Part shown: positions 43,956-53,031 of the stretch, piece by piece
Numbering within the stretch: position 1 is the stretch's first letter
How the letters are laid out: the number at the start of each line of letters is the position of its first letter
DNA from: Rhodoferax lacus
GTDB lineage: Bacteria > Pseudomonadota > Gammaproteobacteria > Burkholderiales > Burkholderiaceae_C
Direction of reading: 5' to 3'
Length of the DNA: 64,000 bases
Assembly: GCF_003415675.1 (NCBI RefSeq)
Contig: NZ_QFZK01000006.1
Span: forward strand, 62,001 to 126,000
Translations under genes and position numbers: made by a program
Notes under the pieces: generated by a model
Databases searched by the model: none
What the model saw: the letters and a program-made list of their open reading frames with translations, nothing else
What the model was told of the DNA's origin: nothing

Positions 43956-44295
43956 ACAAACTCCAAAAGCTGCGCCGAATCACCGGGGCGGCGATGCAGC
44001 AGAGAAACAAAGGGTGTTGAAAGGCCGGTATGGCCTTGGGGGATGTATGTAGTAGCGCTTGGCGGCGAACGACGCGCCGTGAAGCCACGCGTTGGATGCG
44101 CTGGGAACGGCAGTGGCTGAGTCCACTGCTTGGCTTTGCAGGAAATTATAGGTCTGCTTCAGTTGGTGGTGGCTTGATTCATACATGGGCTGCCTGCCAG
44201 TGCCTGGATGCGGTGACCAGTGCGCTAGCGCAAAGACAGGCCATACCGTGTCTGCCACCATGAGAACTTGGGACAACCCAGTGCATAGTCACGAT
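43956..44295. other. Divergent intergenic region
   Basis: 340 bases between vgrG and the P-type ATPase gene. A hairpin, AAGGCC (44021-44026)/GGCCTT (44032-44037), lies in what would be the vgrG leader on the minus strand. Apart from that I see no convincing promoter pair, repeat or RNA element. Confidence 0.4.
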
Positions 44296-46923
44296 ATGAA
44301 CCACATCCAACAGCCAAGCCCGGATGCCGCCGCGTCGCAGCCCGCAGCCCCATTGCCTGAAGGCTGGCGCGCAGACAGCGGCATGAGTGCGGCGCAAGCC
44401 GCGCACCGCCTGGAGCAGGACGGCCCCAACCACCTGCCCGGTGACCACAGCCGCGGGCTGCTGCACATCGTCCTGGAGACCTTGCAGGACCCGATGTTTG
44501 CCCTGCTGCTGGCCGCCGGTGTGCTCTATCTGCTGCTGGGCGACGTGCAAGAGGGCGCCGTGCTGCTGGGCCTGGTGCTGGTAGTGCTGGCGCTCACCCT
44601 GTACCAGGAGGGCCGCACCGAGAACGCGCTGGCGGCCCTGCGCCGCCTCAGCAGCCCGCGTGCGCTGGTGCTGCGCGATGGCGCGCGCCTGCGCATTGCC
44701 GGCGCCGAGGTGGTGTGTGGCGACGTGCTGGTGCTGGCCGAGGGGGACCGCGTGCCTGCAGACGCCGTGCTGCTGGAAGGCAATGCCGTGCAGGTGGATG
44801 AGTCGCTGCTCACCGGCGAGGCGGTGGCGGTGGACAAGCTGCAGGCAGAGGCCTTGTTCTCAGGCACGCTGCTGGTGGGCGGCCACGGCACGGCGCGGGT
44901 GACAGCCATTGGCGCGCAAACCGAAATCGGCCGCATTGGCAGCGCGCTGGACGGGCTGGGGCAAGAGGTCTCGCCATTGAAACGGCAGATGGCCCGCCTC
45001 GTGAAACTGCTGGCCTTTGTGGCTCTGGGTGCCAGCCTGTTTCTGGTGGCAGCGCACGGGTTGATGCATGGCGACTGGCTGGCCGCGCTGCTGGCCGGCA
45101 TTGCCCTGGCCATGGCCTTGTTGCCGCAGGAGTTCAGTGTGGTGCTGACGGTGATACCGGCACTGGGCGCCTGGCGCCTGTCCAAGGAGCATGTGCTGAC
45201 GCGGCGCATGGCGGCCATCGAAACCCTGGGCGCCACCTCGGTGCTGTGCGCCGACAAAACCGGCACCCTGACCGAAAACCGCATGACCGTAGCGCAGCTG
45301 TATGTGCCTGCGGACCACAACCCGGCGGGCCAAACGCTGGCCATTGATTACGCCAACAGCATGGAGCTGCCAGAGGCCTTTCACGGCCTGGTGGAATATT
45401 CCATCCTGGCCAGCATGAGCGACCCCTTTGACCCGATGGAAAAAGCCTTCCACCGCCTGGGCCAGCATTTTTTGCAGGGCACCGAACACCTGCACCGCGA
45501 CTGGAGCCTGGTGCAGGAATATGCGCTCACCCCCGAGCTGCGCGCCATGTCCCATGTGTGGCGTGCAGCCGAGGGGCAGAGCGACAGCGGTGTGCACAGC
45601 GTGGCCGCCAAGGGCGCACCCGAAGCCATTTTTGATCTGTGCCATCTGGATGCGCCAACGCAGGCGCGTCTGCAAGGTGCGGTGGATGCCATGGCCGCAC
45701 AGGGCCTGCGGGTGCTGGGTGTGGCGCAGGCCCGGTTTGCGGGTGAGGAGTGGCCCGCCATCTCGCATGACTTTGCCTTTGCCTTTGTCGGTCTGCTGGG
45801 CTTGCAGGACCCGCTGCGCAAAGGGATACCCGAGGCGGTGCAGCAATGCCACGCCGCCGGTATCCGCGTGGTGATGATTACCGGCGACTACCCCGCCACC
45901 GCGCAGGCCATTGCACAGGCCGCGCACATCGGTGTGCAACAGGCAGGCCAGGTACTCACCGGCAGCGATATGGATGCGCTGGATGACCAGCAACTGCAGC
46001 AGCGCATGCGCACCGTGAGCGTGTGTGCGCGCATTGCACCCCAGCAGAAGCTGCGCATCGTGCAGGCCCTCAAGGCCAACGGCGAGATTGTGGCCATGAC
46101 GGGTGACGGCGTGAACGATGCACCGGCCCTCAAGGCCGCGCACGTGGGCGTGGCCATGGGTGGGCGCGGCACCGACGTGGCGCGCGAGGCTGCTGCGCTG
46201 GTGCTGCTGGACGACAACTTTGCCTCCATCGTGCGGGCCGTGCGCCTGGGGCGGCGCATCTTTGACAACCTGCGCAAGTCCATGTCCTACATCCTGGCGG
46301 TGCACGTGCCCACGGCCGGGGTGGCGCTGCTGCCGGTGCTGCTGGGCTGGCCCACCTTGCTGTTCCCGCTGCACATCGCGTTTCTGGAACTGGTGATAGA
46401 CCCGGCCTGCTCGCTGGTGTTCGAGAACGAACCTTCCGAGCACGATGTGATGCAGCGCCCGCCGCGCGACCCGCAGGCACCATTGTTCGCAGGCGCCGTT
46501 CTGGTGACGGCCCTGCTGCAGGGCCTGGGTGTGCTGGTGGTGGTGATGGGCGCCTATGTCTGGGCTGATACCTGGCTGAGTGACGCCGCCGCGCGCGCCT
46601 TCACCTTCACCGCGCTGGTCATGGGCAACCTGGCGCTGATCTTTTCCAACCGCAGCAGCACGGCCCCGCTCTGGGTCAGCTTGCGCGTGCCCAACCGCGC
46701 GCTATGGGTGGTGGCAGGCCTGACCGTACTGCTGTTGCTGCTCACCCTGTACCAGCCCTGGGTGAACAAGCTGTTCCAGTTCGGGCCCCTGCAGCCTCTG
46801 GATGCACTCATGGCAGCCGGCCTGGGTTTGTGCAGCGTGGTCTGGTTTGAAGGCCTCAAGCTTTGGCGAGGCGGCGCAGCCCTACGGCATCGGTCTGTGC
46901 CACCGTCAGGTCCCCGGCCTTGA
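44296..46923 (+). CDS. Cation-transporting P-type ATPase
   Basis: About 875 residues from the ATG at 44296; an ATG at 44260 is possible. Order: cation-ATPase N-terminal domain, actuator domain with DESLLTGEAVAVDK, phosphorylation site D320 in CADKTGTLTENRMTV, hinge TGDGVNDAPALKAAHVGVAMG, and a six-helix C-terminal block. The membrane-4 ion-site motif reads ALLPQEFSVVLTVIP, not the PEGLP of calcium pumps nor the CPC of heavy-metal pumps, so the ion is uncertain. Its 3' end overlaps the convergent chemoreceptor gene by 68 bases. Confidence 0.85.
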   Translation: MNHIQQPSPDAAASQPAAPLPEGWRADSGMSAAQAAHRLEQDGPNHLPGDHSRGLLHIVLETLQDPMFALLLAAGVLYLLLGDVQEGAVLLGLVLVVLALTLYQEGRTENALAALRRLSSPRALVLRDGARLRIAGAEVVCGDVLVLAEGDRVPADAVLLEGNAVQVDESLLTGEAVAVDKLQAEALFSGTLLVGGHGTARVTAIGAQTEIGRIGSALDGLGQEVSPLKRQMARLVKLLAFVALGASLFLVAAHGLMHGDWLAALLAGIALAMALLPQEFSVVLTVIPALGAWRLSKEHVLTRRMAAIETLGATSVLCADKTGTLTENRMTVAQLYVPADHNPAGQTLAIDYANSMELPEAFHGLVEYSILASMSDPFDPMEKAFHRLGQHFLQGTEHLHRDWSLVQEYALTPELRAMSHVWRAAEGQSDSGVHSVAAKGAPEAIFDLCHLDAPTQARLQGAVDAMAAQGLRVLGVAQARFAGEEWPAISHDFAFAFVGLLGLQDPLRKGIPEAVQQCHAAGIRVVMITGDYPATAQAIAQAAHIGVQQAGQVLTGSDMDALDDQQLQQRMRTVSVCARIAPQQKLRIVQALKANGEIVAMTGDGVNDAPALKAAHVGVAMGGRGTDVAREAAALVLLDDNFASIVRAVRLGRRIFDNLRKSMSYILAVHVPTAGVALLPVLLGWPTLLFPLHIAFLELVIDPACSLVFENEPSEHDVMQRPPRDPQAPLFAGAVLVTALLQGLGVLVVVMGAYVWADTWLSDAAARAFTFTALVMGNLALIFSNRSSTAPLWVSLRVPNRALWVVAGLTVLLLLLTLYQPWVNKLFQFGPLQPLDALMAAGLGLCSVVWFEGLKLWRGGAALRHRSVPPSGPRP

Positions 46924-48463
46924 GGCGGAACAGGCGCATGGAGTTGCTGACCTCGCCGGCCTGACCCTGCATGGAGCGGGCCGTGGCGGCCAGCTCTTCC
47001 ACCATGGCGGCGTTTTGCTGGGTCAGGCTGTCCATCTGCGTGATGGCCTCATTGATCTGCGAGATGCCCAGCTGCTGTTCGTTGGAGGCCGTGCTGATTT
47101 CTTCCAGCACGGTGCTCACCTTGCCCACGGCCTGCAGGGCCGACTCCATGCGCCCCAGGGCCACTTTGGTTTGCTGGTCGCCAGTGTCCACGCGTTGTGC
47201 CGATTCACTGATGAGCTGCCGGATGTCCTTGGCCGCAGCCGTGGTGCGCTGCGCCAGGGCGCGCACCTCGGCAGCCACCACGGCAAAGCCGCGGCCCTGG
47301 TCGCCGGCACGCGCCGCTTCCACCGCGGCGTTGAGCGCCAAGATGTTGGTCTGAAAAGCCACACCCTCAATCAGCTGGATGATTTCGTTGATCTTGCCCG
47401 CAGAGTCCGCAATGCCCTGCATGGACTGCGCCACTGCATGCACCGCCTCATTGCTGCGCTGGGTGATGTGGGTGGTGGTGCCCGCCAGCTCGTGGCCGCG
47501 CATGGCCGAGGCTGCGCTGCTTTGCACCGTGCTGTTGATTTCTTCCATGGAAGCGGCCGTCTGCTGCAGGCTGCTGGCCTGCGATTCGGTACGTGAGGAC
47601 AGGTCTTCATTGCCGTCGGCAATCTCGCGCACCGAGATGTTGAGGGCGTCCACCTCCTGGCGCACATCGCTGACAACGGTGCGCAGGTTCACCGACATCT
47701 GGTTGAGTGCCTGCTGCAATTGCCCCAGAAACCCGCCCGCACCCGTGGCTACGGCATGGGCCAGGTCGCCCGAGGCAAGGTGGTTGGCGTCATCCACCAC
47801 CTGCATCAGGGGCTGTACCGCCATGAACCAGGTGGCAGCCACGGTCACGGCCGCCCAACAGCCCATGGCAAGGGCCACCAGCGCCAGGGGCGTGCCCAGC
47901 AGCAGCAGGCCCAACACCGCCAAGGCCAGCAGCACCTGCAGGGTGGCCATCTTGCTCAGCACATTGGGTTTGAGCAGGCGTTGCAGTGCGCCAACCAGCC
48001 CGGTACGCAGCACCTGGCCGTGGTGCAAGGCATAGCGGCTACGGCCAGCGGCCACATCGGCCTGCATGTCGGCATACAAGGCTTCGGCGGCCGCCACTGC
48101 CTCGCGGGTGGGGCAGGTGCGCACCGAGAGGTAGCCGGTGATCTGATCGCCATCGAGCATGGGTGTGGCGTTGGCGTTGACCCAGTAGTGGTCGCCGTCC
48201 TTGCGCCGGTTCTTCACCAGCCCGGTCCAGGGGCGCTTGGACTGTATGGTGGCCCACATGTCACGAAAGGCCTCTTCGGGCATGTCGGGGTGGCGCACGA
48301 GGTTGTGGGGCTGGCCCAGCAACTCGGCCTGCGAATACCCGCTCACAGCCGTGAAGGCGGCGTTGCAGTAGGTAATGCGGCCCTTGAGGTCGGTGACAGA
48401 AACCAGGGTCTGGTCCCGCGGAAATTCAAAGGGACGCTGGCTGACCGGCAGATTGCTGCGCAT
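46856..48463 (-). CDS. Aer-like PAS methyl-accepting chemotaxis protein
   Basis: 535 residues. The N-terminal PAS domain (about 15-125; TLVSVTDLKGRITYCNAAFT, then HPDMPEEAFRDMW) is of the Aer type that binds FAD for redox and energy taxis. A hydrophobic hairpin follows at about 175-215, then a HAMP-like linker and a full signalling domain with the tip EGVAFQTNILALNAAVEAAR. It senses inside the cell, as there is no periplasmic domain. The stop lies inside the end of the P-type ATPase gene. Confidence 0.88.
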   Translation of the reverse strand: MRSNLPVSQRPFEFPRDQTLVSVTDLKGRITYCNAAFTAVSGYSQAELLGQPHNLVRHPDMPEEAFRDMWATIQSKRPWTGLVKNRRKDGDHYWVNANATPMLDGDQITGYLSVRTCPTREAVAAAEALYADMQADVAAGRSRYALHHGQVLRTGLVGALQRLLKPNVLSKMATLQVLLALAVLGLLLLGTPLALVALAMGCWAAVTVAATWFMAVQPLMQVVDDANHLASGDLAHAVATGAGGFLGQLQQALNQMSVNLRTVVSDVRQEVDALNISVREIADGNEDLSSRTESQASSLQQTAASMEEINSTVQSSAASAMRGHELAGTTTHITQRSNEAVHAVAQSMQGIADSAGKINEIIQLIEGVAFQTNILALNAAVEAARAGDQGRGFAVVAAEVRALAQRTTAAAKDIRQLISESAQRVDTGDQQTKVALGRMESALQAVGKVSTVLEEISTASNEQQLGISQINEAITQMDSLTQQNAAMVEELAATARSMQGQAGEVSNSMRLFRLKAGDLTVAQTDAVGLRRLAKA

Positions 48464-48631
48464 GGGGTTCTCCTCCTTAATTTTGAATAGCGTACCCGCG
48501 CCGCACCCAAAAGGCCGTCAAAGAGGTGTTTTGCAGCAAATTAAATTTAGATGTGCTTTTGTGTGTTCATGTTCTTTGCTGCTGTCATGTTCATAGCTCG
48601 AAGCAGCGCGGATGTGGCCTACTTCTGACCC

Positions 48632-49603
48632 ATGCACTGCAGCCTGACAGCCTATTCCATACCCCCCGGTTTTCGCCCGGACCTGTCGCGTTGGCGTCAG
48701 CTGGTCAGTGCCGACTGGCTGGCAGCATGGCTGGCCCAGGACGGCGTGGCCGCGGCGCCCGCAGGTGCTTGGCAACTATTCGAAGTGGGGTGCGACGGCC
48801 TGCAACTCTTTGAGTCCGGCCACCTGCCCGGTGCGCGCTACCTGGACACCCACCAGTTTGAGCGGCCGCCGTTTTGGAACCAGCTGCCGGATGCGGAACT
48901 GCTGCACCTGCTGCAAAGCCTGGGCACAGGGCCAGACAGCACGGTCATCCTGTATGCACGCAACACGCTGGCGGCCGCGCGCGTGGCGCAGCTCCTGCTG
49001 TATGCGGGTGTGCGCGATGTGCGCCTGCTCGATGGCGGCGTGCAGGCCTGGTGTGCTGCTGGCCACACCTTGCACACCGGGGCACAGGCACCGGCGGCAG
49101 TGCCCGTGTGCCCCGCGCCTTGGGGCGAAGCATTTCCCGCGCATCCCGGCTATTGCCTGAACCTGGCCCAAGCCCGGGCACTGTCACTGCGCAGCGATGC
49201 CGCCCTGGTCAGCATCCGCAGCCACGCCGAATGGATGGGCGAGATCTCGGGCTACAGCTACATCAGTGCGCGCGGCGAGATCGCCGGTGCCCTGTGGGGC
49301 CACGCCGGACGCGATGGCGATATCAACAGCATGAGCAGTTTTCAGGACGCGCAAGGACGCATGAAGCCTGCCGCCGAGATCGAAGCCGTGTGGGCCGATG
49401 CGGGCATTCACCGCGACCTGCAGATTGCGTTCTATTGCGGCACCGGCTGGCGCGCCTCGCTGGCGTTTTTCTACGCCTGGCTGATGGGTTGGGAGCGCAT
49501 CAGCGTGTTTGATGGTGGCTGGTTTGAATGGAGTGCGGATGCGGGCAATGCGGTGGTGTGCCGCTGCGAAGCGCATGCGCTTTCGTACCCGCGCCTGGAA
49601 TGA
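48632..49603 (+). CDS. Two-domain sulfurtransferase (rhodanese)
   Basis: 323 residues with two rhodanese domains (about 45-155, non-catalytic; about 185-315, catalytic). The active loop FYCGTGWRASLAFFYAW gives C-G-T-G-W-R-A-S, a thiosulfate-sulfurtransferase-like loop. Domain one contains SGHLPGARYLDTHQFE. No signal peptide is obvious. It transfers sulfane sulfur from thiosulfate or 3-mercaptopyruvate to thiols or cyanide. It stands alone between the chemoreceptor and the repeat block. Confidence 0.85.
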   Translation: MHCSLTAYSIPPGFRPDLSRWRQLVSADWLAAWLAQDGVAAAPAGAWQLFEVGCDGLQLFESGHLPGARYLDTHQFERPPFWNQLPDAELLHLLQSLGTGPDSTVILYARNTLAAARVAQLLLYAGVRDVRLLDGGVQAWCAAGHTLHTGAQAPAAVPVCPAPWGEAFPAHPGYCLNLAQARALSLRSDAALVSIRSHAEWMGEISGYSYISARGEIAGALWGHAGRDGDINSMSSFQDAQGRMKPAAEIEAVWADAGIHRDLQIAFYCGTGWRASLAFFYAWLMGWERISVFDGGWFEWSADAGNAVVCRCEAHALSYPRLE

Positions 49604-49655
49604 GTGATGCGCTAGCAGGCAGATCGGAACAGCAGGGCATGGCTACTGGCTGCTT

Positions 49656-49800
49656 TGGGCTGGAAGCGGGTCTTCAAATACGTCCGGTATCTGGCGGTCA
49701 GAGATCTCGCACCGGCGGGTGGGTGCGCAGGAGGGGCAAGGGCGGGCGCCTCATGGCGGAGTACCGCAAATCGTCGCCCGCCCTTGTCCCTCCTGCTCAC
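49656..49800 (+). repeat. Dispersed palindromic repeat, copy B1
   Basis: 49656-49758 is about 97% identical, by eye, to the reverse complement of 16855-16962. Its end forms a hairpin with 26-base arms at 49723-49748 and 49775-49800 (24 of 26 paired) around a 26-base loop, 49749-49774, that carries the shared loop sequence. Confidence 0.8.
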
Positions 49801-49889
49801 TGGGGCGCGGCTGCGCTTGACGAAAAATACCAAACACCGACCGTACAACCGACGCGCACTGTCTTGAATCGCGGGTTCACACGGGGGTC

Positions 49890-49965
49890 GCGCGGGAAGG
49901 GGGTAGGCCGGGCGCCGATTTGCGGTACCCCGCCATGAGATGCCCGGCCTACCCCCTTCCCGCGC
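49890..49965 (-). repeat. Palindromic repeat, copy B2
   Basis: Perfect 24-base inverted arms at 49890-49913 and 49942-49965 enclose a 28-base loop. The loop, read on the minus strand, matches the B1 loop at 23 of 24 central positions, while the arm sequence differs from B1. The right flank (to about 49990, CGAAAAAG...ACCGCAAACGC) recurs beside copy A near 16.8 kb. Confidence 0.8.
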
Positions 49966-50132
49966 CGCGAGCGAAAAAGACGTATGACCGCAAACGCGGC
50001 AATCTTGACAGCAGTTGGCGACGGAGAACATCTCCTGTCCGGGGGATAGATATCCCTTGGTTGTCGGCCGTCACCCTTGCCTTTGGACGGTTGTGGGCTG
50101 CTGCTTGGAATACACCGCATTCCACAGCCGCC

Positions 50133-50780
50133 TCAAGGTTTGAATTCATCCTTGTTGCGCGGCATCTTCTCGAAATCGCTCAGGGCGGCGGCGCGGAGGG
50201 CGGGCAGGGTTTCACAGTGTTGGGCCAAGGTGATCAGATTGGCGTGGGCGGTGGGTGACAGCACCTCATCCATCCTGTCCTGCATGTACCAGATCAGCGT
50301 GGTGATCATGATATCGGCATGGCTGAGCGTTGCCCCGCAGGCATAGGGTGTGGCAAGGCGGCGGGTCAGTTCGTCGAGACCAGCACGGGCCTGGCCAAGG
50401 CAGCGGTCAAGCCAGTCGGCACTTCGATGATCGGAGGAATGGAAGTGCCTCTCGTACACCACAGCAGCGACCTTTTCGAGGGTGCCTTGAGCCAATGCCG
50501 TCATCTGGAGAACGCGCCGGCGTGCGGGACCAGATGCGGGGATCAGCGCCGCCTCGCCCGCTTGTTCGTCGAGATGATCCAGGATGGCGGCGCTGTCGAT
50601 CAACACCTCGCCGTCGTCGAGGACGAGGGCCGGGATGCGGGTCAGGGGGCTGATCTTCCCGACCGCCGGCGCATCGCCAAAGATCGAGCGGGTGTCGCGG
50701 GTGAAGGGTATGTGGTAGTGATGCAGCGCGATAGCGACACGGCGGGTGACGGGGCTGTCATATTGGCCGACGAGGAGCAT
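50133..50780 (-). CDS. Glutathione S-transferase family protein
   Basis: 215 residues, starting at MLLVGQYDSPVTRRVAIALH. The thioredoxin-like domain contains PLTRIPALVLDDGEVLIDSAAILDHLDE, with the cis-proline and glutathione-contact Asp/Ser (in IPALV and IDSAAI). The helical C-terminal domain follows. The catalytic residue near the N-terminus appears to be Ser. Divergent from mlaC; substrate unknown. Confidence 0.83.
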   Translation of the reverse strand: MLLVGQYDSPVTRRVAIALHHYHIPFTRDTRSIFGDAPAVGKISPLTRIPALVLDDGEVLIDSAAILDHLDEQAGEAALIPASGPARRRVLQMTALAQGTLEKVAAVVYERHFHSSDHRSADWLDRCLGQARAGLDELTRRLATPYACGATLSHADIMITTLIWYMQDRMDEVLSPTAHANLITLAQHCETLPALRAAALSDFEKMPRNKDEFKP

Positions 50781-51120
50781 GGAGCGGTTTCCAAAGTATG
50801 GGCAATTCAAACGCTGCTTTTCAAGAACCGTGAATGTATCAGCCGACACACTGGCGGGAGTCTGCAGGACCGCCTCTGCGGCCATTCCAACAACCTGGAT
50901 CAACCCCTGCGCGCCTGTTCAGGCCATCCCACTGCAAGCCAATGCGCACCGAAGCGTACAGAAGGCTGCGTAGGCAGAGGTAAATATACAAAAATTTACA
51001 TCCTGCTTCCTGCATTGGCCTCCCGTTGCGCACATAGTGAGGCTGCGGCCCGGTTGGCGTACAGGCCAAGCCCAGGTCGTGGTAGCCACATGGGAATCAA
51101 CAAGATACACAGGACGTTGG
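50781..51120. other. Divergent promoter region of the GST and mlaC genes
   Basis: 340 bases without a gene. It contains the AT-rich palindrome at 50980-50999. I could not fix a -35/-10 pair for either direction. Confidence 0.4.
50980..50999. promoter_or_regulatory. AT-rich palindrome, possible operator
   Basis: GTAAAT (50980-50985) and ATTTAC (50994-50999) are perfect inverted arms eight bases apart. It stands out in GC-rich surroundings between two divergent genes and could bind a dimeric repressor. No regulator gene is adjacent. Confidence 0.4.
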
Positions 51121-51753
51121 ATGAAACGAATATTTTTGCGCCAATCGCTCTGCCTCCTGCTGGCCGCGGCTGCAGCATGCACAGGCCCGGTGGCGTTGGC
51201 GCAGGAGGAAGCGCCCGATGCCTTCATCAAGCGCATGCTGTCCGAGCTGAAGGACGCCATCAAGGGTGACAAGGCCTTGCGAGCCGGTGATATAGCCAAG
51301 ATGACGGCCCTGGTGGATGCGCGTATCATGCCCCTGCTCAACTTCCCGCGCATGACCGCTGCAGCCGTAGGCCCGGCCTGGCGGCAGGCCAGCCCGGAGC
51401 AGCAAAAGCGCGTGCAGGACGAGTTCAAGACCTTGCTGCTGCATGCCTATGCGGGCGCCCTGGCACAGCTGAAAGACCAGACCATCAGCCTCAAGCCCGT
51501 CAAGGGCGGTGCGGACGACAAAGAGGTGCTGGTGCGTGCCGAAATCAAGGGCAGTGGTGAAACCATCCAGCTGGACTACCGCCTGGAAAAGGTTGCCGGC
51601 GCGGGCTGGAAAATTTACAACCTGAATGTCATGGGCGTGTGGCTGGTGGAAACTTACCGCAGCCAGTTCGCCCAGGAGATCAGCACCAAGGGCATTGATG
51701 GCCTCATCAGCACCCTGGCCGAGCGCAACAAGTCCAACGCGAAAAAGGCCTGA
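51121..51753 (+). CDS. mlaC: MlaC-like phospholipid shuttle protein
   Basis: 210 residues with a signal peptide (MKRIFLRQSLCLLLAAAAAC ... ALAQ). MlaC/Ttg2D family: RIMPLLNFPRMTAAAVGPAW, QDEFKTLLLHAYAGAL, GWKIYNLNVMGVWLVETYRS and QEISTKGIDGLISTL. MlaC carries phospholipids across the periplasm between the outer-membrane MlaA and the inner-membrane MlaFEDB transporter. No other mla genes are adjacent, so this is an orphan or second copy. Confidence 0.85.
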   Translation: MKRIFLRQSLCLLLAAAAACTGPVALAQEEAPDAFIKRMLSELKDAIKGDKALRAGDIAKMTALVDARIMPLLNFPRMTAAAVGPAWRQASPEQQKRVQDEFKTLLLHAYAGALAQLKDQTISLKPVKGGADDKEVLVRAEIKGSGETIQLDYRLEKVAGAGWKIYNLNVMGVWLVETYRSQFAQEISTKGIDGLISTLAERNKSNAKKA

Positions 51754-51771
51754 CCGGCCCGCAGCGCCAGG

Positions 51772-53031
51772 CTACCGCCGCCCCGATCTGCCGCGCAGCC
51801 GCAGGGATGATTTGACAAAGCGCCAGCGCCCGACGGTACACGACAGCACAAAGCTGGCCAGGCCCACCAAGGCCACCTGCAGCAAAGGCCGTTGCCACGC
51901 ACCTTCATAGGCGCCAAACAGGCTGACCTTGACGCAGTCCACCACCCAGGTCATGGGCAGCAAGGGGCTGATTTGCGCGAACAGGCCGCCGCTGAGCTCC
52001 ACCGGCAATATGCCGCCGGACGAGGACAGCTGCACCGCCAAAAGAACCATGGCTATTTCCTTGCCCGCGCCGCCAAAGGCCTTGGACAGGGCAAAGACGA
52101 TGGACAGAAAGGCCAGCGACGACAGCGTCAGGGTCAGCGCGAAAGTCCAGGGGTGCAGGACATGCATCTTCAGGACATACAGCACCACCAGCAGCACCAT
52201 GAGCGATTGCAGCAGCACCAGGCACGCCGGGAAAAGAATCTTCCCCACCACTTGCGCCGGACTTGAAAAGAAAAGTGCCTGCCGCGGCAAGACTTTTACG
52301 TGAATCAAAAAGGCCGCCAGGGCTGCCCCCAGCCACAAGGCGCCAGGGATAACGTTGGATGCAAATCCGCTGCCGCTGTTCTCGACGGGCGCGTCAATTT
52401 CAAGCACAGGCTCCACGGAATGGGTCAGGCCCTCGGCGCTGCTGCCCAGGGAGCCCACGGCTTCGTGCAAACGGTCTGTGCTTCTCCGCGAGCCTGCTGC
52501 GTTGTGCAGCACCAGCACCCAGCGCCGCTCGTTCAGGCCATCATTGATCTCGCGGCCCAGTGCCTCGGCAAAGCGCTTGGCAATCGCGGCGCTTTCAAAG
52601 TTGTTGCCCTGGGAGGTGTAGACCACGACCTGCCCCGCACCTTCTTCCGCGCCGGGCACGGCGTTGGCGCTGAAGTCTTTGGGAATGATGACCGCAAAGG
52701 CCAGCTTGCCCTGGCGCACCATCTTCCGGGCCTGGGCCTCGTCCTTGAGCAAGCTGAAGCCGAAATGCCCGCTGTCTTCCAGGCGGGTGGTGATCTCCCA
52801 GCCCACATTGATGTTGTGCTCCTTGTACTGCACGCCCTGGTCCAGGTTGACCACGGCCACCGGCAGTGCGGCCGTCCTGGTTTCAGGGGCCCACACACTG
52901 CTGATGTACAGCAGACAGTAAAGCGCCGGAACGAAAATCAGGATGGCCCCGCTGGCCAGCAGCTTGGGAAACTGCCGCAAATAGCGCGCCTCGTTGCGGG
53001 CAATGTAGGCAATCTGCGAGAAGAATTTCAT
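51772..53031 (-). CDS. ABC-2 type membrane protein (YhgE/Pip-like)
   Basis: 419 residues. The N-terminal helix (FPKLLASGAILIFVPALYCLL) is followed by a large periplasmic domain (about 45-230), then five or six C-terminal helices in the ABC-2 arrangement. There is no ATPase gene nearby. The start overlaps the cyclodeaminase stop (ATGA), making it the third gene of an MFS-cyclodeaminase-ABC-2 operon. Likely an export component; substrate unknown. Confidence 0.75.
   Translation of the reverse strand: MKFFSQIAYIARNEARYLRQFPKLLASGAILIFVPALYCLLYISSVWAPETRTAALPVAVVNLDQGVQYKEHNINVGWEITTRLEDSGHFGFSLLKDEAQARKMVRQGKLAFAVIIPKDFSANAVPGAEEGAGQVVVYTSQGNNFESAAIAKRFAEALGREINDGLNERRWVLVLHNAAGSRRSTDRLHEAVGSLGSSAEGLTHSVEPVLEIDAPVENSGSGFASNVIPGALWLGAALAAFLIHVKVLPRQALFFSSPAQVVGKILFPACLVLLQSLMVLLVVLYVLKMHVLHPWTFALTLTLSSLAFLSIVFALSKAFGGAGKEIAMVLLAVQLSSSGGILPVELSGGLFAQISPLLPMTWVVDCVKVSLFGAYEGAWQRPLLQVALVGLASFVLSCTVGRWRFVKSSLRLRGRSGRR

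Larger units (their letters stand above)
49604..50132. other. Repeat-rich intergenic block
   Basis: 529 bases with no gene. It holds two large palindromes listed separately. Between them (49801-49889) and after them (49991-50132) the sequence looks like unstructured spacer. An open frame runs from 49528 through the first palindrome but has no protein character. Confidence 0.65.

Noticed and set aside
49528..49938. Open frame through the palindromic repeats
   Set aside because: It encodes Arg/Gly/Pro-rich repeat sequence, and the same translation pattern appears at the other repeat copy, so it is a by-product of the repeat.
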